64,000 nucleotides of DNA from Rhipidocladum racemiflorum (GCA_036346355.1 CM070572.1:58130256-58194255); one strand, 5' to 3'; positions 44,904 through 56,468 are shown, counted from the first letter of the stretch. Numbers and translations are program-made. The notes: generated by a model from the letters alone, not told the origin.

Positions 44904-46469
44904 TGTGAAATCATGTGCTGAAAAATTGGCTTAGAATTGAATTTGCAAAATGTGTTTGTGCATGTGTTTGACAATTTGACAAGAAACAGTAAGATTCGCA
45001 TTAGCGCCAGACCAAACTTTCATAAAACAGTAAGTTTCCCTTTTGCGCCGGACCGGTTTTCGCTACTGCGTCGGACTAAATTTTTAGTCCGACATGAACG
45101 TGTTCTTGAGTTACTTAGTGCCGGACCAATCTATTGATCCGCTGTGAACGCATTTTGAAGGCCTATTTTTACATGCACGCCGGACCAAACTTTTGGTCCG
45201 TTGTGAACGTGCTGTTGAGCTCTTTTGCCGGATTCAATTTTCCAAGAAACCAGTAAGTTTCACATCTACGCTGGATCAAACTTTTTGGGTCCACCGTGAA
45301 CGTTGCTTTGAACGTTTTTGCGCTGACATGAAACCGAGCATGGCGCGTGTACGCCGGACCAAATTTTTGGTCCGACGTGAATGGGTTTTTGAGCGACTTT
45401 TTCATGTGTATGCCGGACCATATTTTTGGTCCGGTGTGAATGTTTTTTTTTGCTCGATTAGGGTTTTGAGAAAAATTGGAATTATGTTTGATTGATCTGA
45501 GATTATGAAATTTATGAGGATTTCATGATGCTTGTTTTGAAGTGGACTTTATGCGATGGCATGGATTGACTTTGAATCAAGTCGTGGACTTGTACTCGGA
45601 TTTGTTTTGTGGTTTGTTCATGTGCAGGTATTGCTCGAGGGCGAACGTGGTCGATGACGGGACTAGAACTAGGTTCATGGAGGAACTGAGGTTCGAAACT
45701 AGGGTCAGGAGGAACTGAGGTCTTGGTGGTCAAGGATGTCATGTGGGACGTTCGGGCTAAGAGAATGGTGCACATGAAGAATGGTTAGTCACGTGAGAAT
45801 GGCAGGTGGCCATGCGCGTGCAAAGGGTTAGTCACGTGAGTATAGTAGGGTTGCCATATGCGTGCAAGAGTTGTACTCGGCTAGGTTGGGCCAAGTGGAG
45901 TTGTGTTGAATACATACTCCTCCTAGGATTAGGAGTGGGACTCCTTCTAGGATTAGGAGTAGGAATTGTATTCAGGACTCTATGTGCTTGCTTTGTATAA
46001 ATAAGGGGAGGCGCCTCCTGTATATGCATCAAATTTTGAGCAAGCTTTAGGGTTGTACTCTTTTGTTTGGAGTACTTTAGACAAAAGAAAGGAGAAATAA
46101 AGATCAAGTTCTTCAAATCTTTCGGCAAGCTACAATTCTAGTAAGATCTATTCTCGTCATCTTTTGTCACAGCAAGCTTGCGAGGTTCATAACTTTTGAT
46201 CCGTAAGTCCAATCGAGCTGATTCTTTTTGGGTTAGATTCGTATTGGAATCTAGTTTCTTGTGTACAAATTTCAGATCGATCCGATGGTTGGATCTTCAG
46301 GAATTCGCGTTTTACCAAACCTCTATCATTCTGTTTTTGTCGAATACGAGGAAATTATTTGGTTCTGTTTTGTGGTGAACTTTTAGTAAATCAAGAATTT
46401 GGTTTTAGCTTCCTCACAATCATTCACCCCACCCCTCTGATTGATATATTCGTATACTTCGATCCTACA
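44904..46469 (+). repeat. 3' LTR of copia-2 (1566 bp)
   Basis: It starts TGTGAAATCATGTGCTG just after the purine tract and ends CTTCGATCCTACA before the AATGG duplication. It keeps the empty site of the Helitron and two, not three, copies of the 30-bp unit at 45663-45722. The palindrome array is present at 45000-45440. Confidence 0.95.
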
Positions 46470-46474
46470 AATGG

Positions 46475-49258
46475 GTTCGACATGGTCAAAGTGGGTGCTT
46501 GCCTTGCTTGTTGATCTCAATGGTGGGGTCGATGTCGATGGTCACAGTATCTGAAGCATCGGTGTCTATACAAAGTCCATCAAATAAACAATAATAAGAA
46601 GCAAAGAATTCAAACCAAGTCGAACTCCAAGTATTATAGCAAGAATAGAAAGGTTCATATGTTATAAGAGTTTAGGACTTTGTTTTTGTAATTTCTTTGG
46701 GGTTTATTCGCATGAGTTATGATTATTAGAGTTTTTAAAGAAAAGAATCATTCTTAATAGGGACTAAATACAAATCAAGTTAAAATATAGATATTTTTGC
46801 AAAGGTAGAGTCATATGATTTCTAGAGTACTTAATTTTACACATAGGGACTTTGTTTTATTGAATTTAAAGTTTTTTTGCAAAACTTATTAACATTTGAA
46901 TTTGAATGCATTAAAAATGGATCTAAGTAGGAATTTAATTTAATTTTTTTGTATAAATAGAGTGCTTCTGGTCTTAGAAGAATTTAAAAATTCATTTCTT
47001 CAAATTTGGACTCCATTTGCAGTAATTTTCAATAGTGCATATGCGAGGTTTCAATTAAATTTTGAATTAAAATTTGGTACGGGGTTGGATTTTAAATATT
47101 TTTTTTGCATATTTATAAATTTCATCATTTTAGATGAATTTAGAAAATTGTTTGACTCAATTTAGAGTTGAATTGTAAAATATATAAATGTTTGAATGTG
47201 ATCGGTTTTGGAAATCGTTCAAAAATGGAAATGCGCTTTCATAGCAGAGAAATCCCATTTCTTTATTTCTAAATTTTTCTCTGGTTTTTTAATTTACGCG
47301 CAGCCATTGACATGGGGTCCCACTCGTCGGCCTTACGAAATAAAGGAGGTGGCCAAGGCCCTTGCTGGCTGTGAGGGAGAGGCGACACGGCTCAACTGTC
47401 GGCACAGGGAGCGAGAGGGAGGTGCGAGTGTCCCATTTGTGTACCTTACGTGATCAGAGCTTGGTTGAGGAGCTCCATCAACGGTGGGCTACAGCCGGGG
47501 AAGATGAGGCATGGAGCGGTGGTGACAACGGCGTCGAAAGCTGAAATTAAGCAGGCAGGAAACGATCAATAGGTGCCCAATGTACTTAAGTTTGCTCGAA
47601 TTGAAGAATTAAGTCATCAAGGTGGTTCAATTTTGATTTCCCCTTTCTTGGAGCTCGTCAGCAGTGTTTGTCAGTGGAGGGCATCATGCTTCGGTTCGAG
47701 GTCGGGGAAACTTTAGTGGGGAGATGTGATGCTCAAGGGGCTTGGCCGGATCTTATAGGCAAGGAGGAGGAGTTCGGCTAGGCACCTGAGGGGAAGGATG
47801 GTAAAGTTGGCTTCTCTCACGGAGTTTGCGCACATGCAATGCCAGTGGCTGGCGGAACAGTGAGGATGGGACAACGCGCAGAGGGGAATGGGGAGCGTGG
47901 GCGCATATAACAGCCAGGGTGTGGGGTTATGGGCGATGACCTCCTATCACACTGTGGCAGGGAATGGCCTAGGCGGAGGCTTGCCCTGGCAAGGGCGCGA
48001 CAAGGTGGGGGGATGATGTGTGGGGGAGCATTTGGGGTTGGCATGCACGGTCGGCTGAGCGCGAGGCTTTCCCGAGCATGGGCGGCTGCCTTGTGTAGGG
48101 CGCGCACGGCATGGTGTCAAGCGGGGTTATGCAGGCTCTGTGCGTCGCACGCTTACGGAGGGGGAAGAGCGGCTGTCAAGTGGGGCCGAAGGGGCAGCCA
48201 GGCCTGGTTGGCAAAGGGCCAAGGAGGTGAGGGGCACTGCCAGGTGGGCCATGCATGGGTAGGGCTCACAAGTCAAAGGGGAGAGAAAAATAGAAAAGGA
48301 TTTCCCTAAATTTGATTTTTGCTAGATATGTTCCCGATTTAATTGAACTTCCAAATAGTGTCTATAATTTCTAAAAAGCTTTGTGTAAGGTCTTGAGGTA
48401 ATCCTTTAGCTCCTATAAAAATTTCAGAGCATAATCAAGCTTGTGGGATTTTATAAACATCTAACAGTGCTACTGTGTCCTACTTAAATTTTACTATCTT
48501 TATTTTCCAAAAGCATTAAATAATCTAAAATTTTCCTAAGATTTTTTAGAGGTTCTTCAGGGATGATTTAGGATTTAAGTTAATTTATCCATATTTTATG
48601 TTTGTTCAATTTCTGAATTTAAAAATCAAAAACCACATCTTGACCATTAAAAGCATTTCATTAATTGCCAAAATTCCAGAGAAATTCATAAATGATGAAG
48701 ATTCAAATTTAGGCAAAAAATTCTAGATTGCAACTTTAATATTTTATTTCCTCAGAATTTGAGCTATTATAAATGGGTGGCACCGGTGTTGGAGCGACGG
48801 CGCTAGGGAGCTCCCCCAAGGATGGATAAGGATCTGATTTAATTTACAGTGTAGTTGTGATCTAAGACGTTGAGAGTTAGCAATCAGCGTATATATGGGT
48901 CTCTAAAATAAAAGTCAAATAACATGGGAGCTAGTACACCATCAATGCTACGAGAAAAAGAATCCATCGAAGTTATTATTGCAAAAAATAAATCCAATCA
49001 CATAGGAAAATAAATATGTTCCTATTTTTCGTCATGCTCGCTCAAGACAGCTGATTCCTCGTGGGCAAGCTATCAAGATTAACGAGCTATCATCAAATTT
49101 CGTTCAGGTTTAACATAGTTCGACTTAAAATTAATTTATTTATCATTTAAGCGGTTATTTCAAATTCGAGACAACAAGCCACCGTGGAATCCAATTTTAT
49201 TAACATTTTTCGCTCAAAATTGACTTATTTCAATCCTATACCATAAAATCAAAATAAT
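46475..49258. other. Old repeat-derived sequence, no supported gene
   Basis: AT-rich at 46560-47280 and 48300-48770, with a GC-rich block at 47290-48290. This AT/GC/AT layout, and words such as GGTTCGACATGGTCAAAG at the start, resemble LTR D, so it may be the rest of the LTR that copia-2 hit. The GC-rich block has frames of up to 126 codons on both strands, without domains. No clear terminus is visible. Confidence 0.4.
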
Positions 49259-49261
49259 TTT

Positions 49262-49745
49262 CACTACTACAGATCAGGCCTTACATACCGGCCCATCAAT
49301 CCTGGTTGGATTTGAACCCGTACTGATGAGGGCTTGATGCAGTTCATTAGCTACAGGATCGCAGGCTTCGATTCTGAACCCAGATCAAGGTGGGGTATAT
49401 TAGTACCGGTTCGTAACACGAACCGGTACTGATGTGAGGGCATCAATACCGGTTCGTAACGGGCTTTAGTACCGGTTCGTATTACGAATCGGTACTGATG
49501 CCTCGTTTTTGGAAAGTTCAAAAGGAATACACATTCTATGTATATCAGTACGTAATGGTGGGTGGGTTGGTTAGAAGGGTGAGACTGGAGTCACGAGGTT
49601 GTGGGTTCGAGTTCCGCTTCTCCCATACACCCTCGATGTATTGAAACATGCCCATAGGCATCGGTCCCGGATGCCCTGCACCAGTTCAAAAACCGATACT
49701 AATGGCTGTTGCCAACCGGTACAGATAGGCATATATGTAGTAGTG
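49262..49745. mobile_element. Mini-CACTA upstream of SWEET4, TSD TTT
   Basis: A 484-bp element begins CACTACTACAGATCAGG and ends ATATGTAGTAGTG, giving a terminal inverted repeat CACTACTACA. TTT flanks it on both sides (49259-49261 and 49746-49748). The left half has inverted copies of AGTACCGGTTCGT/ACGAACCGGTACT as subterminal repeats, and the right half has CCGGTAC-type copies. It contains a tRNA-like segment. It lies about 760 bp upstream of the SWEET4 start codon, close enough to matter for promoter chromatin. Confidence 0.92.
49556..49628 (+). pseudogene. tRNA-like sequence inside the mini-CACTA
   Basis: GGTTGGTTAGAAGGG resembles a tRNA D-arm/A box. GTGGGTTCGAGTTCCGC, about 40 bases later, matches the T-arm/B box (GGTTCGANTCC type), with the segment ending CTTCTCCC. 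The spacing fits a tRNA, but the acceptor stem does not pair well and no anticodon can be assigned, so it is a tRNA relic or a SINE head and not a working gene. Confidence 0.55.
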
Positions 49746-50114
49746 TTTGATCCCAGCGCCCTAACACGTGTCTTTTCCAGCTCTACGTGCTGTGCGTGAC
49801 CCCGGTCCACTGCTTCCCTGAGCAGCGGTTACTGCGGTACGACTGGCAGCACAGAACCCACGCTCCCGATCATGCCACCTCCTTTTCTTTTCTCCTTCCC
49901 TCTTTCTCCTCTCCGTCATCCATGTGTTCCAAGACTCCGTGGTTGGGTTCGGACGCGCAAAACATGTACGCACCGACGCCGTGACGCTGCGCTGCAACCA
50001 TCTTGGACCAAAGAATTAATACATCACAAATGAAAAGGAATTTCAGAGAGAGAGATATGAAGAGAGGGACAAGAAAAGGTGGCCGGAACCACCCGGCTGG
50101 CTCCTCCTGGTTGT

Positions 50115-50115
<1 letters not shown>

Positions 50116-50165
<50 letters not shown>

Positions 50166-50192
50166 CACGCTAGAGATAGAGAGAGAGAGAGG
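50116..50192. repeat. (GA)n microsatellite in SWEET4 promoter
   Basis: About 47 bp of pure GA repeats (50116-50162) are followed by an interrupted second run (50170-50192), about 95-170 bp upstream of the TATA-like box. GA tracts are bound by BPC/GAGA-type factors in plants; a role here is an inference. Confidence 0.9.
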
Positions 50193-50285
50193 AGGGTGTT
50201 TTGTGTGCATGAGAGGGAGATAGGAACAGACAGGGGAAGAAGTGGGTGGGGCCCGCAGGTCCGGCCGCGAGGGGTCTCTCCTCAT

Positions 50286-50294
50286 CTATTTAAG
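50286..50294 (+). promoter_or_regulatory. TATA-like box of SWEET4
   Basis: CTATTTAAG lies 217 bp before the start codon, preceded by GC-rich sequence with GTGGGGCCCG (about 50245), a possible TCP-type site. Transcription would start near 50315-50325, giving a leader of about 180-190 bases that ends in a CT-rich tract. Confidence 0.55.
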
Positions 50295-50424
50295 CACCCT
50301 TGGGAGTTTTCTCGAGGTCATTCATCCGTTCTCTCATCAAGACAGAGCTTCGCTCATTCGTTTTTCCCACAGCCCAGACCATCTCTGCTTCGTTTCCTCT
50401 CCTCCCACCCTCTCTCTCGTCCCT

Positions 50425-50460
50425 TTCTTTCAGATCTCTCTCTCTCTTTCTCTCTCTCTA
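50425..50460 (+). repeat. CT-rich tract in the SWEET4 5' leader
   Basis: TTTCAGATCTCTCTCTCTCT and similar CT repeats lie 43-78 bases before the ATG. CT-rich leaders are common in plant genes and can raise expression. With the GA tract on the other side of the TATA-like box, it forms complementary purine and pyrimidine runs 270 bp apart. Confidence 0.8.
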
Positions 50461-50502
50461 GCTAGCTAGAGCCGTTGCTGCAGTTCATTCTCAGAAGCGA
50501 CC

Positions 50503-53500
50503 ATGATCTCGCCGGACACCATCCGCACGGCCATCGGCGTCGTAGGTGAGTCGCCCTCCGCCGCCGTCCCTACACTTTTGCGCATGGTATACGTACGCAT
50601 GCAGTAGGAGTGCTGTGGTAGATGGCACTCCACGCTCATGTGGGGTGCCGGGCTCTTCTCCTGCAACATCCTTTCTCCTTGCACGCCCCCACCACCCTCT
50701 ACTCTCCTCCTTTTTTTTTCCTTTGTGTTTTTTTCCCTCATGCTTTTACACATGTCCTAGTCACGGACTTTTGCTCCCTGTCGATGCAAGCCTCATTCAC
50801 CAGATTTTGTCGAGTTGTAATAAATTTTTATCATGCTTTTTTTCTCTCCCAAGATTGGAGATTTTCCCTTCTGACAAAACTATTTCTTTCCTGTGTCTTG
50901 CAGGCAATGGGACCGCCCTTGTGCTCTTCCTCTCCCCAGTGTAAGAGTCCATTTCCATCCATTAGTTAAAACAACAACTACTACTGCAGCGCCCACTGAA
51001 TCCTGTTCATTTAATTACTACCAAATGAAACTTGCCGATTTAATTTCTTCCTGGATGGACGTATATACGTACGTGTCCCGGAGAAAGGACAAAGATAGAC
51101 ACGTAGTATATATGTGAAAATTAAAAGGTATCTAATCTAAATATTTTAGAAAATATATATCGATAACCAAAAAGTAAATTTTTGAAAGTTTGACTGCCCG
51201 TATCTAAATGGATGTGTACATGTAACGGGAGGGAGTACAGACAAAACCAACCAAGATTAAGTTCATTAATCTTGTACGTACATAAATACATACTTATACG
51301 TATACATACACGTATACAACTACGTATGTGCAGGCCGACGTTCTACCGCATCTGGAAGAAGCGTTCGGTGGAGCAGTACTCGGCGGTGCCGTACGTGGCT
51401 ACCCTGCTCAACTGCATGATGTGGGTGCTGTACGGGCTCCCCGCCGTGCACCCGCACAGCATGCTCGTCATCACCATCAACGGCACCGGCATGGCCATCG
51501 AGCTTACCTACGTCTCCCTCTTCCTGCTCTACTCCGCCGGCGCCGCCCGCCGGCGCGTCCTCCTCCTCCTCGCCGCCGAGGTCGTCTTCGTCGGCGCTGT
51601 CGGCGCGCTCGTCCTCACCCTCGCCCACTCCCACGAGCGCCGCTCCATGATCGTCGGCATCCTCTGCGTCCTCTTCGGCACCGGCATGTACGCCGCCCCG
51701 CTCTCCGTCATGGTACGTATATTATACTCGGATCTCCTCTCGTGAATACCGTACACGTACCGTGTGTGTACGGACGCTCGCGTAGTAGTAGTACTCCAGT
51801 GCAAGTATACATGTGACAGTGTACTGTGCTGCATGTGGGTGAGATTTGGTGTTATTTTATAATTGATTTGATCTTAGTAGGTGGTTGTCGGCGTAAGATC
51901 AACTAGTGGATGAAAGAAATGGTTAATTAACTTAACTGCTGTAGGAATGAGAATAGGCCTAGAAAAAGAACAGTCGATTATTTTAGTCTTTAATTACTAA
52001 TTTGATTGACCAACATCAATCGACCTTGTTGGATGCAATTAAAAATACATGTACACGCGCATGCATAACCCTGTCGTTTCTTTATCTGGTTGAACAGCGT
52101 ATACATATGCAGTGTCTCCATTCCATCACGTCAAATCTTCTTTTACATTAAAAAATTGTTCTTCTTTTTTCTTCTTTCACTTTTCCTTTCAATTATTATA
52201 ATTTGCGCATTGCCTTTTTCCTTTCGGTTATTTTCTCTGTTTTCCTTTGAAGAAAAAGAAACTGAATTAATTCTCCGTACCCTTCTCCCTTTCATGCTTC
52301 TGATGCTTGTTTCACCAGTTGTCCTCGGAGTTAGTTCAGGCTTTCTGCATGTTGTGTCACTGAAATCCACAAAAGGGTTGCAAAGTTTGTTTTCTTCTTT
52401 CCCATATTGATTTCTCTCGTATATTTGTTTTGATATTGCCAGAAAATGGTGATCCAGACGAAGAGCGTCGAGTACATGCCCTTGTTCCTGTCCCTGGCCT
52501 CCCTCGTCAACGGCATCTGCTGGACCGCCTACGCCCTCATCCGCTTTGACCTCTACATCACCGTAAGCCTTCCATTAGCAACCCCTGATGTTTTTCTTTT
52601 CCATTTCTACTCTACTTTACCAATCTTATATTGAAATTTAACTAAAGCAGCGCCACTAATTAAAATTTAGCCTCCACTTGACCACTTACTTGCGAGCGAG
52701 AGCAAGCACGCACTAGTCGTCTCCACCTAATTAGAAAACACTCTGAATAATTTTTTTTTTGATATTAGTAGTGGCAAGTAATTAAATTTTTACTAAGGCA
52801 GGTCAAACAACGGAAGGGCTGGGTATTTAGGAGGTTGCCACTCCTGTTGGCATATGGCATGGCCTCCCTGCCTTCTCCCATTCCGTCTTTGAGCCCTCTG
52901 AATTTGAGCACGAGACCTGCCATGTAGCCGTGTACATGCATGCATGTAGTGCCTGCTGCCATGTGTGGCTGACAGAAACGACCCAGCACGTTGCTTGTGT
53001 TGGGTTGGAATCGGGTCGCCGTAGCATGTAATGCAGTGGCAGCTTGTGCACAGACGTAGGCAGGGTTGCATGGCCGCCAGGACAAGTTGGTACCAGCGGC
53101 AGGACAGCAGTGTGCAGTTCCAGCCCTTGGCTCTTGCTAGCTGCACAAGCGTGCATGCGTTCCGGCTGGGCCACCACCATGTCTGCAGACTGAAGTCCGT
53201 GACATATGCCTTTTTTTTATCTGACCAAGATGGGATAGGATGACTAGGATCGAGTAGGATGGAGACGCCATGGCGCATGCAGCGTGAAGCTAGCTAGCCT
53301 TTCGATCGATCGTCTCCGGCCAGCCGTGCGCTGTTGCTTTCTGCAGGTTTCCAAGTCTGGCCCGGGGCTCCTGTCGTAGGGTTTGATTAGGGCTTAACCC
53401 AAGTCTAGGTTGTGGACGGCGACACGTACGGCTGCCTCTCATCGTGAAATCGAACGGTCAAGCTGGAGACTATCAATGATTTCTTCCTCAGCTAGCTCTG

Positions 53501-54700
53501 TTGATTTCATGATCCGTCGGAGCTGTGACTGACTGTATGGTCAGCCAGTCCTAGGTTGATGGCAACACGCCCATGTCCTGGCTCCTCTGCTCCGTCGTAA
53601 CTAACACAACCCCCCCCCGGGGGGGGGGGGGGGTTGAGGGGTGATCGGCCAGAGGTCGAATCAAACACGGGTAGAGCAAGGCCCAAAGTAACCGACCAGA
53701 GCCCGTGTGAGCCCGACCTGTCAGTGAGCTGCAGAGGAGACGACGGACAATACGGCACCAGCCAGCCTGCTAGGGTGGTCCGGTGCCACTGTTGCCGCGT
53801 TGGATGCATGCAGACCATTCGGTCAAATCAGCAGCGGGCGAGCAGCCGTGCACAGTGCACTGCACCGCAATCGCATCCCGTCCGCGTGAATGATTGAATG
53901 GTCCATCGATGTTCCCAACGCGCATGCAACTTGGCCTCGGCATCATCCATCCATCATGCATGAACACGACAGATAGTTCCACGGATACACGCATGCGTCG
54001 GTCCGAGCCTAGCCTGACCGCCAGGAGCCTAACATGACAGATAGTTCCACGAAATCGTAACGAAGCTTGTAATAAATGGATCATATCCTTATATTACTAA
54101 GGAATTACATATGTGGATTAAACTGAAGAGTATCGGTATGGTTTAACACCAACCAAATACACGTGAATCTGCCCATAGCAACCGCTGCCACACGGTGGGT
54201 ACACCTCAATACAACACAGCAGTGCAAGTTCTATCCGGATCTGCCCCAGTGGTAGCCCACCACCATACATGTGCATATTGTATGTATCTGCGTGTGCGGC
54301 GACGGCACGCAACACGCCATCAGTGTTGCACGACCCCTTTGATCAGGCTAAACGTACCAGCTCCTTCTATGATAATATTATATATTTTCTTCGACCACTA
54401 ACCTTTGCCATTACTAAATCTGTAGTGTTAATTGTGCTGTCAGAAATGTTATGTTTTGTTTTCCCCTGGGAGTCACTGACAAGCGTCTATGTTTTTTTTG
54501 TGTACGTGCAGATCCCGAACGGGCTGGGCGTGATGTTCGCGGTGGCGCAGCTGATCCTGTACGCCATCTACTACAAGTCCACGCAGCAGATCATCGAGGC
54601 CCGCAAGCGCAAGGCCGACCAGGTCGCCATGACAGAGGTCGTCGTCGACGGCAAGAACACCACCACCCCCTCCTCCGGCGCCGGCAACGGCCACTACTAG
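50503..54700 (+). CDS. SWEET4: SWEET4-type hexose transporter (five coding exons)
   Basis: Coding exons are 50503-50545, 50904-50940, 51334-51712, 52443-52562 and 54512-54700; all introns have GT...AG ends and the phases join to 255 codons. The protein has two MtN3/saliva (PQ-loop) domains (about residues 9-95 and 131-215) linked by a single helix, seven membrane segments in all, and a hydrophilic C-terminus. The four conserved prolines are at 26, 46, 149 and 166. The sugar-pocket residues N76, W180 and N196 match N73, W176 and N192 of Arabidopsis SWEET1. The sequence (MISPDTIRTAIGVVGNGTAL, SVEQYSAVPYVATLLNCMMW) closely resembles cereal SWEET4. In maize and rice this clade moves hexoses across the plasma membrane into the seed's basal transfer tissue. 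The start codon has a purine at -3 (GCGACCATGA). No frame damage is seen. The exact paralogue is not resolved. Confidence 0.95.
53610..53633. repeat. C9-G15 homopolymer block in SWEET4 intron 4
   Basis: Nine C are followed directly by fifteen G within the 1.95-kb fourth intron. The block is self-complementary and the G run could form a quadruplex. Such a block is also a typical site of sequencing or assembly error. Confidence 0.9.
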
Positions 54701-56214
54701 CTGAAAACTACTAAAGCCGACGGAACACAGCAGGGGGTGATCGATCGAGGCCCTGCTTACATAAGTACTACCTAGTACCTACCCTAGCTTATCGCTCCTG
54801 GATGCTGCCTGTGCTGCGACCCGTCCCAAAGGGATAGATATGTCTAATTAATCAAAATCGATTGCTCATATCTGTTGCATACTTGCATCAGTGCATGACT
54901 AGGTTTTGCTACTGCTATTTGGAAGAGGAAAACAAAACAATGAATGGCTGCACTCTATATGATCCAGTGCAGTGTTATTGTTGTTGTTTACTTGCTTGTT
55001 ATTGGGGGTGTGATCGAGCTAGACAGCATGCGTTTTACAAGAGGGGCTGCGTCTTGTTTGCTAAACAGCCCCTTCTGCTTCTCTCTTCTTCTTTTTTTGG
55101 CTTTTTTTGCTTTTTATTATTATTATTCTCCCTTGTAACTAGGAGGACGGTGTTGGTGATATTTCTATCTGGAAAACGAAAAAAAAAAAGTTGAGAAAAA
55201 AATACCAGACTGCCCTGCTCTGTGTTCAACAATCAGTCCTATTCTGCATCTGGTTATATGGATTGGGTTGGTACTAGCAGTCTGAAGCAACAGGAATGAA
55301 TGAAGCTCTCTGAAAATTCATCCGGCTAATCAGTTCTGTATTCCATCAGATTATATATCTCTCTTCTGTGTTCAATCATAAATCTACCTATGGATTCATC
55401 TCTTCTGTTGTGGCTTCCTGGTTAATGCTGAGGTAGACCATCCTTCGGGTAAGGTTACTACTGATTCAGACATGACAGGAGATTCTGCCCAATAATGCCG
55501 ACTGATTGTTTGGTCATCAGCCAACCACAAGGTCATACTAATACCCTGGTCAACTTTGTAAAAGTTGCCATGGCAAATACTAGTCGTACTATTTGATTAG
55601 GATATGACCTAGACAACATGATCAAGCTTAATCGATTGGAACAACAAAAAGTGAAAAAAAACTCCCATGTCACGTGCCTGTAGGTTGTCCTGACAGTTCA
55701 GTCACTGTGGACGCTAATGCAGACACTGTCCCATTCACCTTGTATGGTGATGGTGTTGCTTAAAATTCTTCCAGCTTGAGAAATAGAAGGCAGTGCATGT
55801 TAAGGCCAGGTTTACCTGTTTGGCAAACAGCACAACCGTCCAGCCAAAAGAAAGCAGGCCAATTGTCGTCTTGGCATATATATGCTCGAGACTTGAGGGA
55901 GAGATCAAAGACAAATTGGCGTCCTGACCTTTTCCTCAAAAAACATTGAGATCCTGACAAAAATTAGTGCTTTGGGATATGGCCATGACTTGAGACAAGT
56001 AGGTTGCTAAATCTACGTGTATATGTTGGACCGGCAATGGGAGCAGGGTTGGTTTGTTTGGTGGGTTTTGTTTGCTCATTGAGCTAGCTTTTTGGGGGGA
56101 GATGGTCCAACAGGTTTGTCGATCTGGAGTTACTCGAGTACTATGGTTTTTTTCATGGATGATCAACTCATCTTTGGCGAATGGCGATTGCTCACTGTCT
56201 CAGGCGTTCGATTA
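54701..56214. other. SWEET4 3' region and downstream spacer
   Basis: The 3' untranslated region starts at 54701; no clear AATAAA was found close by. T-rich and (ATT)n sequence lies at 55080-55135. The remainder has no supported gene. Confidence 0.5.
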
Positions 56215-56227
56215 ACATTTGAAAGGT

Positions 56228-56455
56228 TGCGGACGAGCGTTGGCTCGTTTGGCTGGCGTGAGCGTCGCTCAGCCAGCCAGCCCACCCGCATTCGAACGCT
56301 CGCTCGGCGCGGGCGCGCGTAGAGGTGGGTACAGGTGTGGGTGTGAGTGCGTGCGTGTGTGTGGTGTGTGTCCGTGCGTCTGTAGCTTGTCTGTTATTTC
56401 TTTCTTCTTAAATGTAATGCCGGAGCTCTTGGCCAATATTTCAAAAAAAAAAAAA
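56228..56455 (+). mobile_element. tRNA-derived SINE with 13-bp TSD
   Basis: A 228-bp insertion starts after ACATTTGAAAGGT (56215-56227) and ends in a poly(A) run (56443-56455). It is followed by ACATTTGGAAGGT (56456-56468), a 13-bp duplication with one change. Near its start GGCTCGTTTGGCTGGCGTGA resembles a tRNA A box, and GCATTCGAACGCTCG about 60 bases later a B box. The tail (CTTCTTAAATGTAATGCCGG, GAGCTC) resembles those of grass LINEs and SINEs. It has no coding capacity and needs LINE proteins to move. Confidence 0.85.
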
Positions 56456-56468
56456 ACATTTGGAAGGT

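Larger units (their letters stand above)
36520..46469 (+). mobile_element. Near-complete Ty1/copia retrotransposon, SIRE/Maximus-like (copia-2), TSD AATGG
   Basis: The 9950-bp element is bounded by two matching LTRs (36520-38379 and 44904-46469) and by AATGG on both sides (36515-36519 and 46470-46474). It has a primer-binding site, gag, protease, integrase, reverse transcriptase and RNase H in copia order, then a 1.1-kb non-coding region with repeated polypurine tracts. Stops at 40180, 40615 and 43157, a frameshift near 41410 and a premature stop at the RNase H end show that it is no longer autonomous. The LTRs look about 95% alike by eye where colinear, so it is younger than copia-1 but not very recent. 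The 5' LTR carries a Helitron. Confidence 0.97.

Noticed and set aside
47817..48309. Frames of 96 and 126 codons on opposite strands as genes
   Set aside because: They overlap each other in a GC-rich block within repeat-like sequence and show no domain.
49556..49628. A functional tRNA gene
   Set aside because: A- and B-box-like parts are present, but the acceptor stem does not pair and no anticodon arm can be drawn with confidence.
51320..51834. Overlapping frames on both strands (for example 51320-51634 minus and 51328-51816 plus)
   Set aside because: They are shadows of the GC-rich SWEET4 exon 3 in other frames; the exon model gives the known protein.
53610..53633. The C9-G15 block as a transposon end or cloning linker
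   Set aside because: No terminal repeats or duplications surround it and no vector-like sequence is adjacent; it is left as a structural or assembly oddity.
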